Below are positions 50,497 to 58,800 of a DNA stretch of 64,000 nt, piece by piece (positions within the stretch are counted from its first letter, which is position 1; each line of letters starts with the position of its first letter). The DNA is from Leptolyngbya sp. 'hensonii' (lineage in GTDB: Bacteria; Cyanobacteriota; Cyanobacteriia; GCF-001939115): contig NZ_MQTZ01000041.1 in the NCBI RefSeq assembly GCF_001939115.1, positions 186,001 through 250,000 on the forward strand, read 5' to 3'. The position numbers and the translations under genes were made by a program. Below the pieces are notes generated by a model, which did not search any database, was not told the origin of the DNA, and saw nothing but the letters and a program-made list of their open reading frames with translations.

Positions 50497-51324
50497 ATGT
50501 TTAATCCAACTGAACTATTGATCAATAGCTTTGTCGATCAGCTCAAAGAGGGCTACCACCGCACCTATGGGGGCTGGAAGTCTGACTATCAAGACATTAT
50601 CGCCTGGGCCGGTAATATGGCTCTGGAAAATATTGCCAACAGTGATGCCCTGTATCATAACGTCGAACATACTATCCTGGTAGCGCTGGTTGGGCAAGAA
50701 ATTCTCCGGGGCAAGCATATTCGAGAAGGCGGGGTTTCCTGCGAAGACTGGTTACACTTCATCATTTCCCTGGTCTGTCATGATATTGGTTACGTCAAAG
50801 GTGTTTGCCAGGACGATAAAGACGGCTACTATGCAACTGGGCAGGATGGGAATAAGGTCAAGCTTCGAGCTGGCTCTTCCGATGCCAGTTTGACCCCTTA
50901 CCATGTCGATCGGGCAAAGTTGTTTATCGATGAACGGTTTGGTGGGCACCGACTCATTGATGCCGATGTCATCAAACAGAACATTGAGTTAACCCGCTTT
51001 CCTGTGCCTCTGGCTGGCGACCATAAGGATACAGTGTATTATCCTGGCTTGATTCGGGCATCTGATTTAATTGGCCAGCTCAGCGATCCGCGATACCTGA
51101 AAAAGATTTGCGCCCTGTTTTATGAGTTTGAGGAAACAGGCGTGAACAAGCATCTGGGTTATCGCACACCAGAAGACCTGCGCAAGAACTACCCCAAGTT
51201 CTATTGGCACGGGGTCTATCCTTATGTCAAAGATGCGTTAAACTACCTTTCTCTGACCCAACAGGGGAAACAAATCGTTGCTAATCTCTATTCCAACGTT
51301 TTCGTCGTAGAGCACGAAGTATGA
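50497..51324 (+). CDS. HD-domain phosphohydrolase-like protein (Npun_R2479 family)
   Basis: The 275-residue form starts at the ATG at 50497, with AGGG just upstream. The protein matches a cyanobacterial HD-domain family: Y-H-N-V-E-H-T gives two metal ligands, V-C-H-D-I-G-Y the HD pair, and R-A-S-D-L-I-G-Q the final Asp. These residues bind a divalent metal pair and hydrolyse phosphoesters, often cyclic nucleotides. The substrate is unknown. Its last codons overlap the ATG of the ABC permease gene (ATGA at 51321-51324), so the two are translated together, an unusual pairing. Confidence 0.87.
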   Translation: MFNPTELLINSFVDQLKEGYHRTYGGWKSDYQDIIAWAGNMALENIANSDALYHNVEHTILVALVGQEILRGKHIREGGVSCEDWLHFIISLVCHDIGYVKGVCQDDKDGYYATGQDGNKVKLRAGSSDASLTPYHVDRAKLFIDERFGGHRLIDADVIKQNIELTRFPVPLAGDHKDTVYYPGLIRASDLIGQLSDPRYLKKICALFYEFEETGVNKHLGYRTPEDLRKNYPKFYWHGVYPYVKDALNYLSLTQQGKQIVANLYSNVFVVEHEV

Positions 51325-52484
51325 ACTGGTGGCAGAAACTCAAAAACAATCTCCTGGCACGATTGGGTGCAATCATTCTTCTGGCATTTTATTTGCTGGT
51401 CTTTACTGCTGATTTCGTTGCTCCCTACAGTCCCTGCGATGAAGCGTCAATTAACCAGGGGTTTTGTCGGCCCCAGCAGGATGGAGCTTTACTTCCACCC
51501 ACCCAAATCCATTTTTGGGATCGGTCAGGGCGATGGGTTGGTCCTCATGTCTATCCGACGATCCAGGGACCGGTGGATCTGGAAACGGGCGATCGTAACC
51601 TGATTATTGATTGGCAAAAACCCTCTCCTATTCATCTGTTGGCCCAGGGAGACTCCTACAACTTTTTGCAAATCAGGCTGCCCCTGCCAGTACAGGTAAT
51701 TCCCCAGTTAAAAGTCGAGGACATTGAGATTTTCAAGGGATTCCCCGGTAATGTCCATCTATTCGGAACCTCAGGAGAAGGCAAGATCAATCTGCTAGGC
51801 ACAGATGAACAGGCCAGAGATCAATTAAGCCGCCTGATCCATGGCGGGCGGATTAGTCTCACCATTGGTCTGGTCGGGGTGGCGATTACCTTCCCCCTGG
51901 GCATGCTCGTTGGAGGCATTTCTGGCTATTTTGGGGGCTGGATAGACAGCGTCTTAATGCGGTTGGTAGAAGTGCTGATGACCATTCCAGAAATTTACCT
52001 GCTGGTGGCACTAGCGGCTGTCCTTCCTTCTGGGCTATCGAGTAGTCAAAAGTTCTTACTCATTGTGCTGATCACCTCCTTCATCCGATGGGCAGGCTTG
52101 GCCCGTGTGATTCGGGGTCAGGTTCTGTCCATCAAGGAACGGGAGTTCGTTCAGGCTGCCCGAGCAATGGGCGGAACCCCCCTCTACATCATCCTTCGCC
52201 ATGTTCTGCCCCAAACCGCCACCTATATTATTATTGCTGCCACCCTCTCTATCCCCAGCTTCATTGTGGCGGAAGCCGTCCTGAGCCTGATTGGTTTGGG
52301 CATTCAGCCTCCTGATCCATCCTGGGGAAATATGCTGTCTCTGGCGACCAATGCCTCGATTCTGGTGTTGCAACCCTGGCTGGTCTGGTCTCCGGCTTTT
52401 TTGATTGTTCTGACCGTCCTTGCTTTTAACCTCCTGGGAGATGGACTCCGAGATGCCCTTGATCCCCGCAGTTTGCGCCGATGA
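51321..52484 (+). CDS. ABC transporter permease, DppC/OppC type, with large periplasmic insert
   Basis: At 387 residues this is longer than usual DppC/OppC proteins (about 300). The N-terminal membrane helix (15-37) is followed by an insert of about 125 residues before the next helix, containing H-F-W-D-R-S-G-R and V-H-L-F-G-T. The remaining five helices carry the ABC permease (BPD_transp_1) core, with the EAA-like loop A-R-A-M-G-G-T-P-L-Y-I-I-L-R-H-V-L-P near residue 295. It should be one half of a peptide or oligopeptide importer. No ATPase, second permease or binding-protein gene is adjacent; its partners must be elsewhere. It overlaps the HD-domain gene by four bases. Confidence 0.88.
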   Translation: MNWWQKLKNNLLARLGAIILLAFYLLVFTADFVAPYSPCDEASINQGFCRPQQDGALLPPTQIHFWDRSGRWVGPHVYPTIQGPVDLETGDRNLIIDWQKPSPIHLLAQGDSYNFLQIRLPLPVQVIPQLKVEDIEIFKGFPGNVHLFGTSGEGKINLLGTDEQARDQLSRLIHGGRISLTIGLVGVAITFPLGMLVGGISGYFGGWIDSVLMRLVEVLMTIPEIYLLVALAAVLPSGLSSSQKFLLIVLITSFIRWAGLARVIRGQVLSIKEREFVQAARAMGGTPLYIILRHVLPQTATYIIIAATLSIPSFIVAEAVLSLIGLGIQPPDPSWGNMLSLATNASILVLQPWLVWSPAFLIVLTVLAFNLLGDGLRDALDPRSLRR

Positions 52485-52501
52485 AAACCTCGGTTAGGCT
52501 T

Positions 52502-53287
52502 TTAGGGCCACTCAGAAAAGTCCTGGGTGAACTGAGCTAGGGACAAAAGATGGATCTGTTGATCGTTTTGGGCAATCTGTCGATCGCGATCTGTCACATA
52601 GCCCCATTCCGCCAGGAATAGCCGGACATCCGCCAGATCTGGCTGCTTTTGTACCCCCTGGAGGGTCTTGAGGCGATCCTCTACAAACCACACGCGATCG
52701 GGAGTCAGATGATGTGCCGCCAGCAGTTCGCGCAAGGACTGGGCCTTGGGTTTCCGGGATTCTTTGCCAATAATCTGGTGTTCAGCCAGCCCGATTCCCT
52801 GCTGCTGCAACAATTGGTGTACAAACCGGCCTTCTTTCGTCGTAATAATGATGAGCATCAGAGGAGAGGTGAGCCAGGTTTGCACCTGCTCTACTACACC
52901 AGGATAGAAGCGATGATTTGCCAACCAACTCTCCAGGTCAGCAGCAATCCATTCATCTCGCGTTCCATCCAATAGGGCAGACAGTTCAGTCGGAACCAGC
53001 TTCGCCTCTTGCACCAGTTGTTCTGCCAAAGTCGGCCAGTGAGATAAAATTTCGTCATCTGGAATATTCTGCAACAGGGCCTGCAGCAGGATCGGCATTT
53101 CCCAACCCGTTTCAATCACCGGACGCAACCGGTAGAACCGATCGGCTACTCCCTCCGGTGGGCTGGAAGGACCATCCGGCCATATTCTACAGTAAGCCCG
53201 CCAGGTGGACTGGAAATATTCAATCAATCCATCACACAGCACACCATCGAAATCTAATGCCAGGAGGGCAGGGGTTAAAGCAGCCAT
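52502..53287 (-). CDS. HAD-superfamily hydrolase
   Basis: The 261-residue protein starts with the HAD motif I (L-A-L-D-F-D-G-V-L-C-D), with two catalytic aspartates. Motif II is I-I-I-T-T-K near 151, motif III is the K of G-K-E-S-R-K-P-K, and motif IV is W-F-V-E-D-R. A cap domain occupies about 20-110. Members are phosphatases or phosphoglycolate phosphatase-like enzymes, substrate unknown here. It is the last gene of the apparent psbU-nadB-PH-HAD series, 40 bases after the PH-domain gene. Confidence 0.87.
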   Translation of the reverse strand: MAALTPALLALDFDGVLCDGLIEYFQSTWRAYCRIWPDGPSSPPEGVADRFYRLRPVIETGWEMPILLQALLQNIPDDEILSHWPTLAEQLVQEAKLVPTELSALLDGTRDEWIAADLESWLANHRFYPGVVEQVQTWLTSPLMLIIITTKEGRFVHQLLQQQGIGLAEHQIIGKESRKPKAQSLRELLAAHHLTPDRVWFVEDRLKTLQGVQKQPDLADVRLFLAEWGYVTDRDRQIAQNDQQIHLLSLAQFTQDFSEWP

Positions 53288-53327
53288 AGATTAGGTGAAA
53301 TTCTGCCAACAGTCTACTGGTATTTCG

Positions 53328-53861
53328 TCAGGTAAAATCAATTTCTGCAATTCCTCGCTTCTGACGCGCCATTTCGGCGCATCGGCGCATTTCATCCCAG
53401 AGCATCCGAGCTTCGTGGACCGCTTCCAGGACGATCGTGGGGCTGGAGGGGTCAGTCGTCATCAGCTCCAGGGTACTGAGACCAAACAGACGCAGGAAGA
53501 GGGGTTGAACCAAGGTGACATCCCGAACCCGATAGAGCTCTATCTCTTCAGTTTTCCGATTCAAAATTCCTTGACTTATAAGAATCCGCTCAGTGGTAAT
53601 GGTGTAAGAATTGCTTTTCACCTGTAGCCATTGCCAGAAAGCCATCCACAGCGATCCCAGGCAGATAATCAGCAATCCCCCCAGGACCAGACCACTGAAG
53701 TTATGGTCTCGCACAGGAGGCCATTGCCAGCAAAAGATTGCTGCCACCCAGCCCAGCCCGATCGTGATGCCACAAAAGAAGTAAGTGCCCAGGTTGGTAA
53801 TCTGGGATGGCGATCCCTGCCAGAGTATTTCTTCACCAGGTCGGTTTTGACGTCTTGTCAT
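53328..53861 (-). CDS. Membrane-anchored bacterial PH-domain protein (YdbS/bPH2-like)
   Basis: The protein has a short N-terminus with G-E-E-I-L-W-Q-G-S-P, two membrane helices (about 27-46 and 55-78) and a PH-like domain (about 80-150: Y-T-I-T-T-E-R-I-L-I-S-Q-G-I-L-N-R-K-T-E-E-I-E-L-Y-R-V-R-D-V). This is the typical bPH2 pattern. Such proteins are thought to bind or organise at membranes, but no clear role is known. It lies 15 bases after the nadB stop codon and is probably co-transcribed. Confidence 0.88.
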   Translation of the reverse strand: MTRRQNRPGEEILWQGSPSQITNLGTYFFCGITIGLGWVAAIFCWQWPPVRDHNFSGLVLGGLLIICLGSLWMAFWQWLQVKSNSYTITTERILISQGILNRKTEEIELYRVRDVTLVQPLFLRLFGLSTLELMTTDPSSPTIVLEAVHEARMLWDEMRRCAEMARQKRGIAEIDFT

Positions 53862-53876
53862 ACATGAAGATAATGA

Positions 53877-55559
53877 CTAACAACCAATAACAGGTTCAAT
53901 CGGCGCTGAGGTCCACCAGTCTTGGTCCTGAACCAAGGTATGGACTTGCCATTGAAGATCTGTTTGAGGATAGTCTACTCGATAGTGGCCACCCCGGCTT
54001 TCGGTTCTAAAGGCCGCACTTTTGAGCATCAGGAAAGCGATGTCCAGCAAATTCCGCGTTTCTCCCCAGAGCCGAATTTGGGATTCCACCGTTGTTCCGA
54101 CCCATTCTATCGCCTGTCCTGGAGGAAGACCCAGGAAAGATTGACTGAGGGGAAGGTCAGTAAACATCTGCCGCCAGGAAATAATCTGGGCGATCGCGGG
54201 TTCCAGGGTCTGCCAATCCCGGCAGATGCCCGCACTCTGCCAAACTAGCTTGGGCAGCAGCGATCGCACGTCCTCCAGCCAAATTTTTTGCCCTTCCCAG
54301 GCTTCAGGCACGATTGCTAATGCCTGGAAACTGGGAGGAACCGGGTGATCCTTGCCCTGCTCTTTTTTGGAAAACGCAATGTGTCCTAGCTGCGCCCCAA
54401 ACACTAAGCATTCCAAAAGAGAATTGCTCGCCAAGCGATTGGCTCCATGAACCCCGGTACTGGCCGTTTCCCCCACACTATAAAGACCCGCAATGGTGGT
54501 GCAACTCATCAGATCAGTCGCAACCCCCCCCATCCAGTAATGGGCTGCAGGAGCCACGGGGATAGGTTCTCTCAAAATATCAATCCCCCATTTCTGGCAA
54601 ACCTGAATAATATTGGGAAAACGGTGCCGAATCCGATCTTCTGGAATGGGTCGCAGATCTAACCAGACCTGAGCTGTTGCTGGATCTGCTTCAGTTTGCT
54701 GCAAATGGCTGAAGATGGCCCGGCTAACGACATCTCTAGGGGCCAGTTCCCCATCGGGGTGATAGTCAAAAGCAAAGCGCCTGCCCTGTCGATCGATCAA
54801 ATGGGCTCCTTCCCCACGGACCGCCTCACTGATCAAAAACCGGGGAGCCCCGGCTTTGGTCAGAGCTGTCGGATGGAACTGCATGAACTCTAAATCCCGG
54901 AGCAACGCACCTGCCCGCCAGGCGATCGCAACCCCATCCCCCGTACTCACTACCGGGTTTGTGGTTTGGGCAAAAACCTGTCCACCCCCACCCGTTGCCA
55001 GAATCACCGCCCCGGCCTGTAACCAAATCAGGCGATCGCTCTGGAGCAGGTTGACGCCCCGACAATGACCCGTTTGGGCATCCAGCCACAGGTCCAGCAC
55101 AAAAGTCTGTTGGAATACTTGAATATTTTTGCGGCTTAAGACTTGGGCAGCCAGAGTGGTTACCACAGCCCGACCAGTTGTGTCAGCCGCATGCAAGACC
55201 CGTCGTCGTGAATGGGCTGCTTCCAGAGTCAGGGCCAGTTCTCCTGCCGGGGAACGATCGAAGGCCACTCCCATCTCAACTAGTGTGCCAATACAATCGC
55301 TGGCATGTTCAACCAGGAATCTGACTGCCGAGGGATCACAGAGCCCTGCCCCAGCCCGCAAAGTATCCTGAAAGTGGAGCTCAACGGAGTCTTCCGGAGC
55401 GGTCACAGCAGCAATTCCACCCTGAGCCCAGTCACTCGCTGATAGGGATAGGGTTTCTTTAGTTATCAACCCTACCTTTAAAGTCTCAGGAAGGCAAAGG
55501 GCGGCGTACAAGCCCGCCGCCCCAGCACCAATTACCAGAACATCAAATTGATCGAACAA
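53877..55559 (-). CDS. nadB: L-aspartate oxidase
   Basis: NadB oxidises L-aspartate to iminoaspartate, the first step of de novo NAD synthesis, using FAD. The N-terminus shows the FAD motif V-I-G-A-G-A-A-G-L-Y, followed by the T-K-x-T-L-S-x-S-x-W-A-Q-G-G-I-A-A-V family signature and H-S-R-R-R-V-L-H-A-A-D-T-T-G. The R-E-P-I-P-V-A-P-A-A-H-Y-W-M-G-G-V segment carries the active-site residues, and G-E-T-A-S-T-G-V-H-G-A-N-R-L-A-S-N-S-L-L-E follows. The length of 560 residues is normal. The start codon is TTG at 55559, only 18 bases after the psbU stop, with a GGAG site about 13 bases upstream. Confidence 0.96.
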   Translation of the reverse strand: MFDQFDVLVIGAGAAGLYAALCLPETLKVGLITKETLSLSASDWAQGGIAAVTAPEDSVELHFQDTLRAGAGLCDPSAVRFLVEHASDCIGTLVEMGVAFDRSPAGELALTLEAAHSRRRVLHAADTTGRAVVTTLAAQVLSRKNIQVFQQTFVLDLWLDAQTGHCRGVNLLQSDRLIWLQAGAVILATGGGGQVFAQTTNPVVSTGDGVAIAWRAGALLRDLEFMQFHPTALTKAGAPRFLISEAVRGEGAHLIDRQGRRFAFDYHPDGELAPRDVVSRAIFSHLQQTEADPATAQVWLDLRPIPEDRIRHRFPNIIQVCQKWGIDILREPIPVAPAAHYWMGGVATDLMSCTTIAGLYSVGETASTGVHGANRLASNSLLECLVFGAQLGHIAFSKKEQGKDHPVPPSFQALAIVPEAWEGQKIWLEDVRSLLPKLVWQSAGICRDWQTLEPAIAQIISWRQMFTDLPLSQSFLGLPPGQAIEWVGTTVESQIRLWGETRNLLDIAFLMLKSAAFRTESRGGHYRVDYPQTDLQWQVHTLVQDQDWWTSAPIEPVIGC

Positions 55560-55577
55560 ATCGAGACTCTGGCTCCG

Positions 55578-56012
55578 TTATTTATAGATGCCGTTATTGT
55601 AACGATCACCACCCTCTACCAAGGCATTTTCAACCGAAGTTACCGTAAAGTTCCCCAGGTTAGCCTTCAGAGTCTCTTTCTGGCTATCAGTCAACCCTGG
55701 GATTCTCAGCACATCCCCAACTTCTTCAAAAGGAGCGTTTTTGAGAACCAACTTGGCCAGAGTGGGGTACATCCCTGGATATTGCATGAACGCCCGGACA
55801 TTTGTATTATTCAAATCAATTTTTTTGCCGAATTCAGTTTTCAGCTTGTCATCCATCGCGTTGCGGATGGGTTCTGCTGCTACTAGAACAGAGGCTGGAC
55901 GGACTAGTAGCCCACCCAGATTAGCAGCATGGGCAGGCTGAGGCATGGGCCATCCAGCCAAACCAGCCAGGACAACAGTCAGAACCGCAAACCAACGAAC
56001 GAAGCATTTCAT
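55578..56012 (-). CDS. psbU: Photosystem II 12 kDa extrinsic protein
   Basis: PsbU stabilises the oxygen-evolving manganese cluster on the lumenal side of photosystem II in cyanobacteria and red algae. The ATG at 56012 has GGGAGG eight bases upstream; an earlier in-frame ATG (56033) would include that site. A signal peptide with a basic start and A-H-A cleavage (about residues 1-29) sends it to the thylakoid lumen. The mature protein has the P-S helix-hairpin-helix pattern ([18 protein letters not shown] and V-L-R-I-P-G-L) and full length. It seems to head an operon with nadB, which is unusual company. Confidence 0.97.
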   Translation of the reverse strand: MKCFVRWFAVLTVVLAGLAGWPMPQPAHAANLGGLLVRPASVLVAAEPIRNAMDDKLKTEFGKKIDLNNTNVRAFMQYPGMYPTLAKLVLKNAPFEEVGDVLRIPGLTDSQKETLKANLGNFTVTSVENALVEGGDRYNNGIYK

Positions 56013-56082
56013 CGAGCCAGACCTCCCTCTCATAAAACTATAAACTTTTACCCATTCTCTTTAAGAATCATGCCACAGATGC

Positions 56083-56122
56083 TTGACCTGGAGGCATGAC
56101 ATCATACCTCCAGCAAGGTCAA
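56083..56122. promoter_or_regulatory. Imperfect hairpin upstream of psbU
   Basis: TTGACC-TGGAGG (56083-56094) pairs with CCTCCA-GCAA-GGTCAA (56107-56122), interrupted by a four-base bulge. It lies about 75 bases upstream of the psbU ATG and 125 bases downstream of the cyclase stop codon, so it could be a terminator for the cyclase or an operator for psbU. It has no long T run on the minus strand. Confidence 0.4.
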
Positions 56123-56245
56123 AGACAAACCCTCAGTTCAAATGGGTCTCACATACCATCAGATTAAAATTGGCATCTGTATGCTTATGTTCTGTATCCT
56201 CATGCTCTGTATGCTATCGTACACGGGGACACTTTTTGACCGATG

Positions 56246-57238
56246 TCACCCTGCTTTTTCTAGCTTTTCCAGAAAAGCCCCCAGGCTGTTGAATGAGCAG
56301 GCATGGGTCAGAGTTGGAACATCGTAGCCCTTCAGATGTACGGCATGCTCCTTGAAGATATCTGACGTCGTATTTAAGCTGGAACAGTAGCGATAGGTCG
56401 TTTCTCCTAAGGCCAAATCCAGACCAATTTGCTTGGTACAAGTCTCCAAGCGGAAGGCTGCGTTAACCGTATCTCCCAGGGCCGTATAGTCCGGACGATC
56501 GCCGGTACCCGTATTGCCGACCATGGCATACCCTGTATTGATCCCTGCCCCCACGCGCAGGGGAAAGGGAAGGGGATACTGATTGTGCAAATCGCTGGTC
56601 ATTTTATGGAGAGCATGAACAGCCCGAAAAATACGTAACAGCTCTGCCTCATTCACCCCCTGCATCCCATGGATCCAGACGGCCATCACCGCATCACCGA
56701 TATACTTATCAACCCAGCTCCCGTATTCGCGAATAATATTGCCCGCATGGCGAAACCAGGTGCCGATAACTTCCGAGAGCAATTTTTCATCTACCTGGCG
56801 GGTTAACCCGGTAAAATCTCGAATATCAACCACCATGATCGAAATTAGACGTCGAACATGCAGAATTGCTGTAGCGGTGAATTCCTTATCGGAAGTCGAG
56901 GATTCCGTCACCTGTTCCACGGCTGAGCAGTGGAATTCCATCTCGGTCTGCCCAAAAGTCAGCATATCTCCATTGCGGAGCGTGACCGGAATGCTCACTC
57001 TGCGCCCATTGATAAATGAACCATTTCGGCTGCCCAGATCAATTAAGTAGAATTCGCCAGTTTCCATGCATTGCAACATAGCGTGATTACGGGAGATCCA
57101 GCGATCGGGCAAGACAAAGTTATTGTCATCACTTCGACCAAAAGTCCAGCAATTGCTGCCCACCAATGGCAGGTAGCAGTTGCCTCGATCGGTCCGTAAT
57201 ATGAGATGGGGAGTAGACTGGAAGCTTACCACAGGCAT
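56246..57238 (-). CDS. FHA-domain class III adenylate/guanylate cyclase
   Basis: I start at 57238, although the frame is open to 57307 and no ribosome-binding site decides. Residues 30-100 form an FHA domain (F-G-R-S-D-D-N-N, S-R-N-H-A, D-L-G-S-R-N-G-S-F-I-N-G) that binds phosphothreonine peptides. Residues 125-300 are a class III nucleotide cyclase: metal aspartates D138 (V-V-D-I-R-D-F-T) and D182 (Y-I-G-D-A-V-M-A), and the D-Y-T-A-L-G-D-T-V-N-A-A-F-R-L-E segment. It probably makes cAMP in response to a phosphorylated partner. Substrate choice cannot be fully decided by eye. It lies upstream of psbU with about 230 bases between, on the same strand. Confidence 0.91.
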   Translation of the reverse strand: MPVVSFQSTPHLILRTDRGNCYLPLVGSNCWTFGRSDDNNFVLPDRWISRNHAMLQCMETGEFYLIDLGSRNGSFINGRRVSIPVTLRNGDMLTFGQTEMEFHCSAVEQVTESSTSDKEFTATAILHVRRLISIMVVDIRDFTGLTRQVDEKLLSEVIGTWFRHAGNIIREYGSWVDKYIGDAVMAVWIHGMQGVNEAELLRIFRAVHALHKMTSDLHNQYPLPFPLRVGAGINTGYAMVGNTGTGDRPDYTALGDTVNAAFRLETCTKQIGLDLALGETTYRYCSSLNTTSDIFKEHAVHLKGYDVPTLTHACSFNSLGAFLEKLEKAG

Positions 57239-57495
57239 GCGGAGGTGACATCTCGTTATGATGCATCCTGACATACACACAAACGAATGTGTGACATCTT
57301 TATACAAAACCTATTCTAAAGTCTGCAACGGTCAAGAGACTGAACTTGGGAAGCTTAGACAAGAGACCCTTCACAGTTGCACTAGAATCATGACCCCAGG
57401 ATCCATTTCATTTCTAATTCAGGCAGATGCTTTCTGGCTCGGTGTTGCACACCCCCTCCTCACCATGATACAAAATCATCCTCAATGACGCATCG

Positions 57496-58173
57496 CTAGC
57501 TTGCAGAAGCTGCCAACCAGAACAGGCCATCCACTAAAATAGTACCCAAAACGGCACCACTAAATGCCCACCACCCCATACTTCGGGACCAGAGGGGCAA
57601 AACTCCAATAATCAGAAGCACAATCAGCAAGATTACCACCCAACTGAGGCCCCAGGAGGTGGTCACAGCCGCGATCGCACTTTGATAAATCGGGGTTGCC
57701 AATTCTGCGTCAACCTGCATCAATTTTCGCCAGTGGGGAATCAGTTCCACCAGATAGAAGTAAAGGTCCGTGATTGCAGTCCCAATCAACGATCCTAAAT
57801 AGAAGAAACTGCCAACCTGGAACCGGCCCTGAATCAAGCACCAGAGGGCCAGGGGGAGACAAATCGCTTCTGTTGGAATGTGAAGCAGGGGTTCCCAGCG
57901 TAACCATCCCCAGTAAATAGAACCCGCCAACCAACTGCCCGCAAAGCCCAAAAGGATATCTCCCCAAAGCCGGGTCGATGATCGATGCAGCAATCTCAGA
58001 CCGAGGATTAACCACCCCCCAGTCAAAACCAAACTAAGCAGGGGAACGAGGCGCACCAGTGGAGCCTGCAAAAATACTGGCACCGATACGAGAAAAATGG
58101 CTGCAGCCAGAACCCATCCGGCGCTTCGAAGGTGAAAAGGAATCACCAGTGAGACAGGAGTATCGCTCTCCAT
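57496..58173 (-). CDS. DUF3120-type cyanobacterial membrane protein
   Basis: The roughly 225-residue protein has six or seven membrane helices. The central part has the conserved pattern W-G-D-I-L-L-G-F, S-W-L-A-G-S-I-Y-W-G-W-L-R-W-E-P, a T-E-A-I segment, and Y-L-G-S-L-I-G-T-A-I-T-D-L-Y-F-Y-L-V. These fit DUF3120, a family found only in cyanobacteria and of unknown function. I use the ATG at 58173; a TTG at 58230 is also open. It is divergent from ndhF, with 627 bases between. Confidence 0.8.
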   Translation of the reverse strand: MESDTPVSLVIPFHLRSAGWVLAAAIFLVSVPVFLQAPLVRLVPLLSLVLTGGWLILGLRLLHRSSTRLWGDILLGFAGSWLAGSIYWGWLRWEPLLHIPTEAICLPLALWCLIQGRFQVGSFFYLGSLIGTAITDLYFYLVELIPHWRKLMQVDAELATPIYQSAIAAVTTSWGLSWVVILLIVLLIIGVLPLWSRSMGWWAFSGAVLGTILVDGLFWLAASAS

Positions 58174-58800
58174 CAGGTGCAAGCTGGATTCTTTCAGGGG
58201 AGAGCGGACCGATGAAATGGAATTTAACAATTTAGTAACAAATTAGATTTAATATTCTTTACTTAAGTTTACCCTATCTGTAATCTGAATAGTTCCATTA
58301 TCCCCCCCGGGGGTATGAACTTAAAAGTTCCGCTGGTAATTGTCTGCGAGTGAGCAGGCAAGTAGTCTTTCCAGGGACTGCAACTTCAATCGATCGAGAT
58401 CAGGAATGAGCCTCAGATCTAAGTTCGGAATCACCCCCTCTGGGGTGCGGGAGTCCCGATGAAAGCTGAAGAATTGTTGAATTTGGTTGCGAAAAATTCA
58501 ATGCCTCCAGTTTCCCCAACCCTTGATTTAAAGCCGTTCAGCAAGAACTGTTCTTCCCTCTGAATGAATTTAGAATACTGAATCGAGAATCCGGTTGAAG
58601 CATGGAGGGAACGATGGGTGTCAGGTCTGAGGCTGAGATTGGGCACCAAAGGTCAGAAGGTTGAGCATGATTTATCTTCCGACAACCGTCTCGGCTCAAA
58701 GTGTATGTCACAATGTAAGCGGTTTTGACAGATCATTTCGACAACGATCGTTAGAAGTAGACACGACGTGTAGGTTATTGACACAAAGTAGGCGTGAGTG
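58174..58800. promoter_or_regulatory. Long leader region upstream of ndhF1, with repeats
   Basis: This 627-base region between the DUF3120 gene and ndhF1 must hold the ndhF1 promoter. Visible features are a GC-only palindrome (CCCCCGGGGG at about 58306-58315), an approximate inverted repeat (TGAGCCTCAGATCT at 58407-58420 against 58623-58636, 12 of 14 matching), and an AACGATCGTT palindrome near 58745. A 72-residue open frame on the minus strand (58431-58649) has no protein-like composition. No NtcA site or clear -10/-35 pair was identified. Confidence 0.4.

Noticed and set aside
58431-58649. Minus-strand 72-codon frame in the ndhF leader
   Set aside because: Composition is not protein-like, and the region contains an approximate inverted repeat. 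Probably non-coding.
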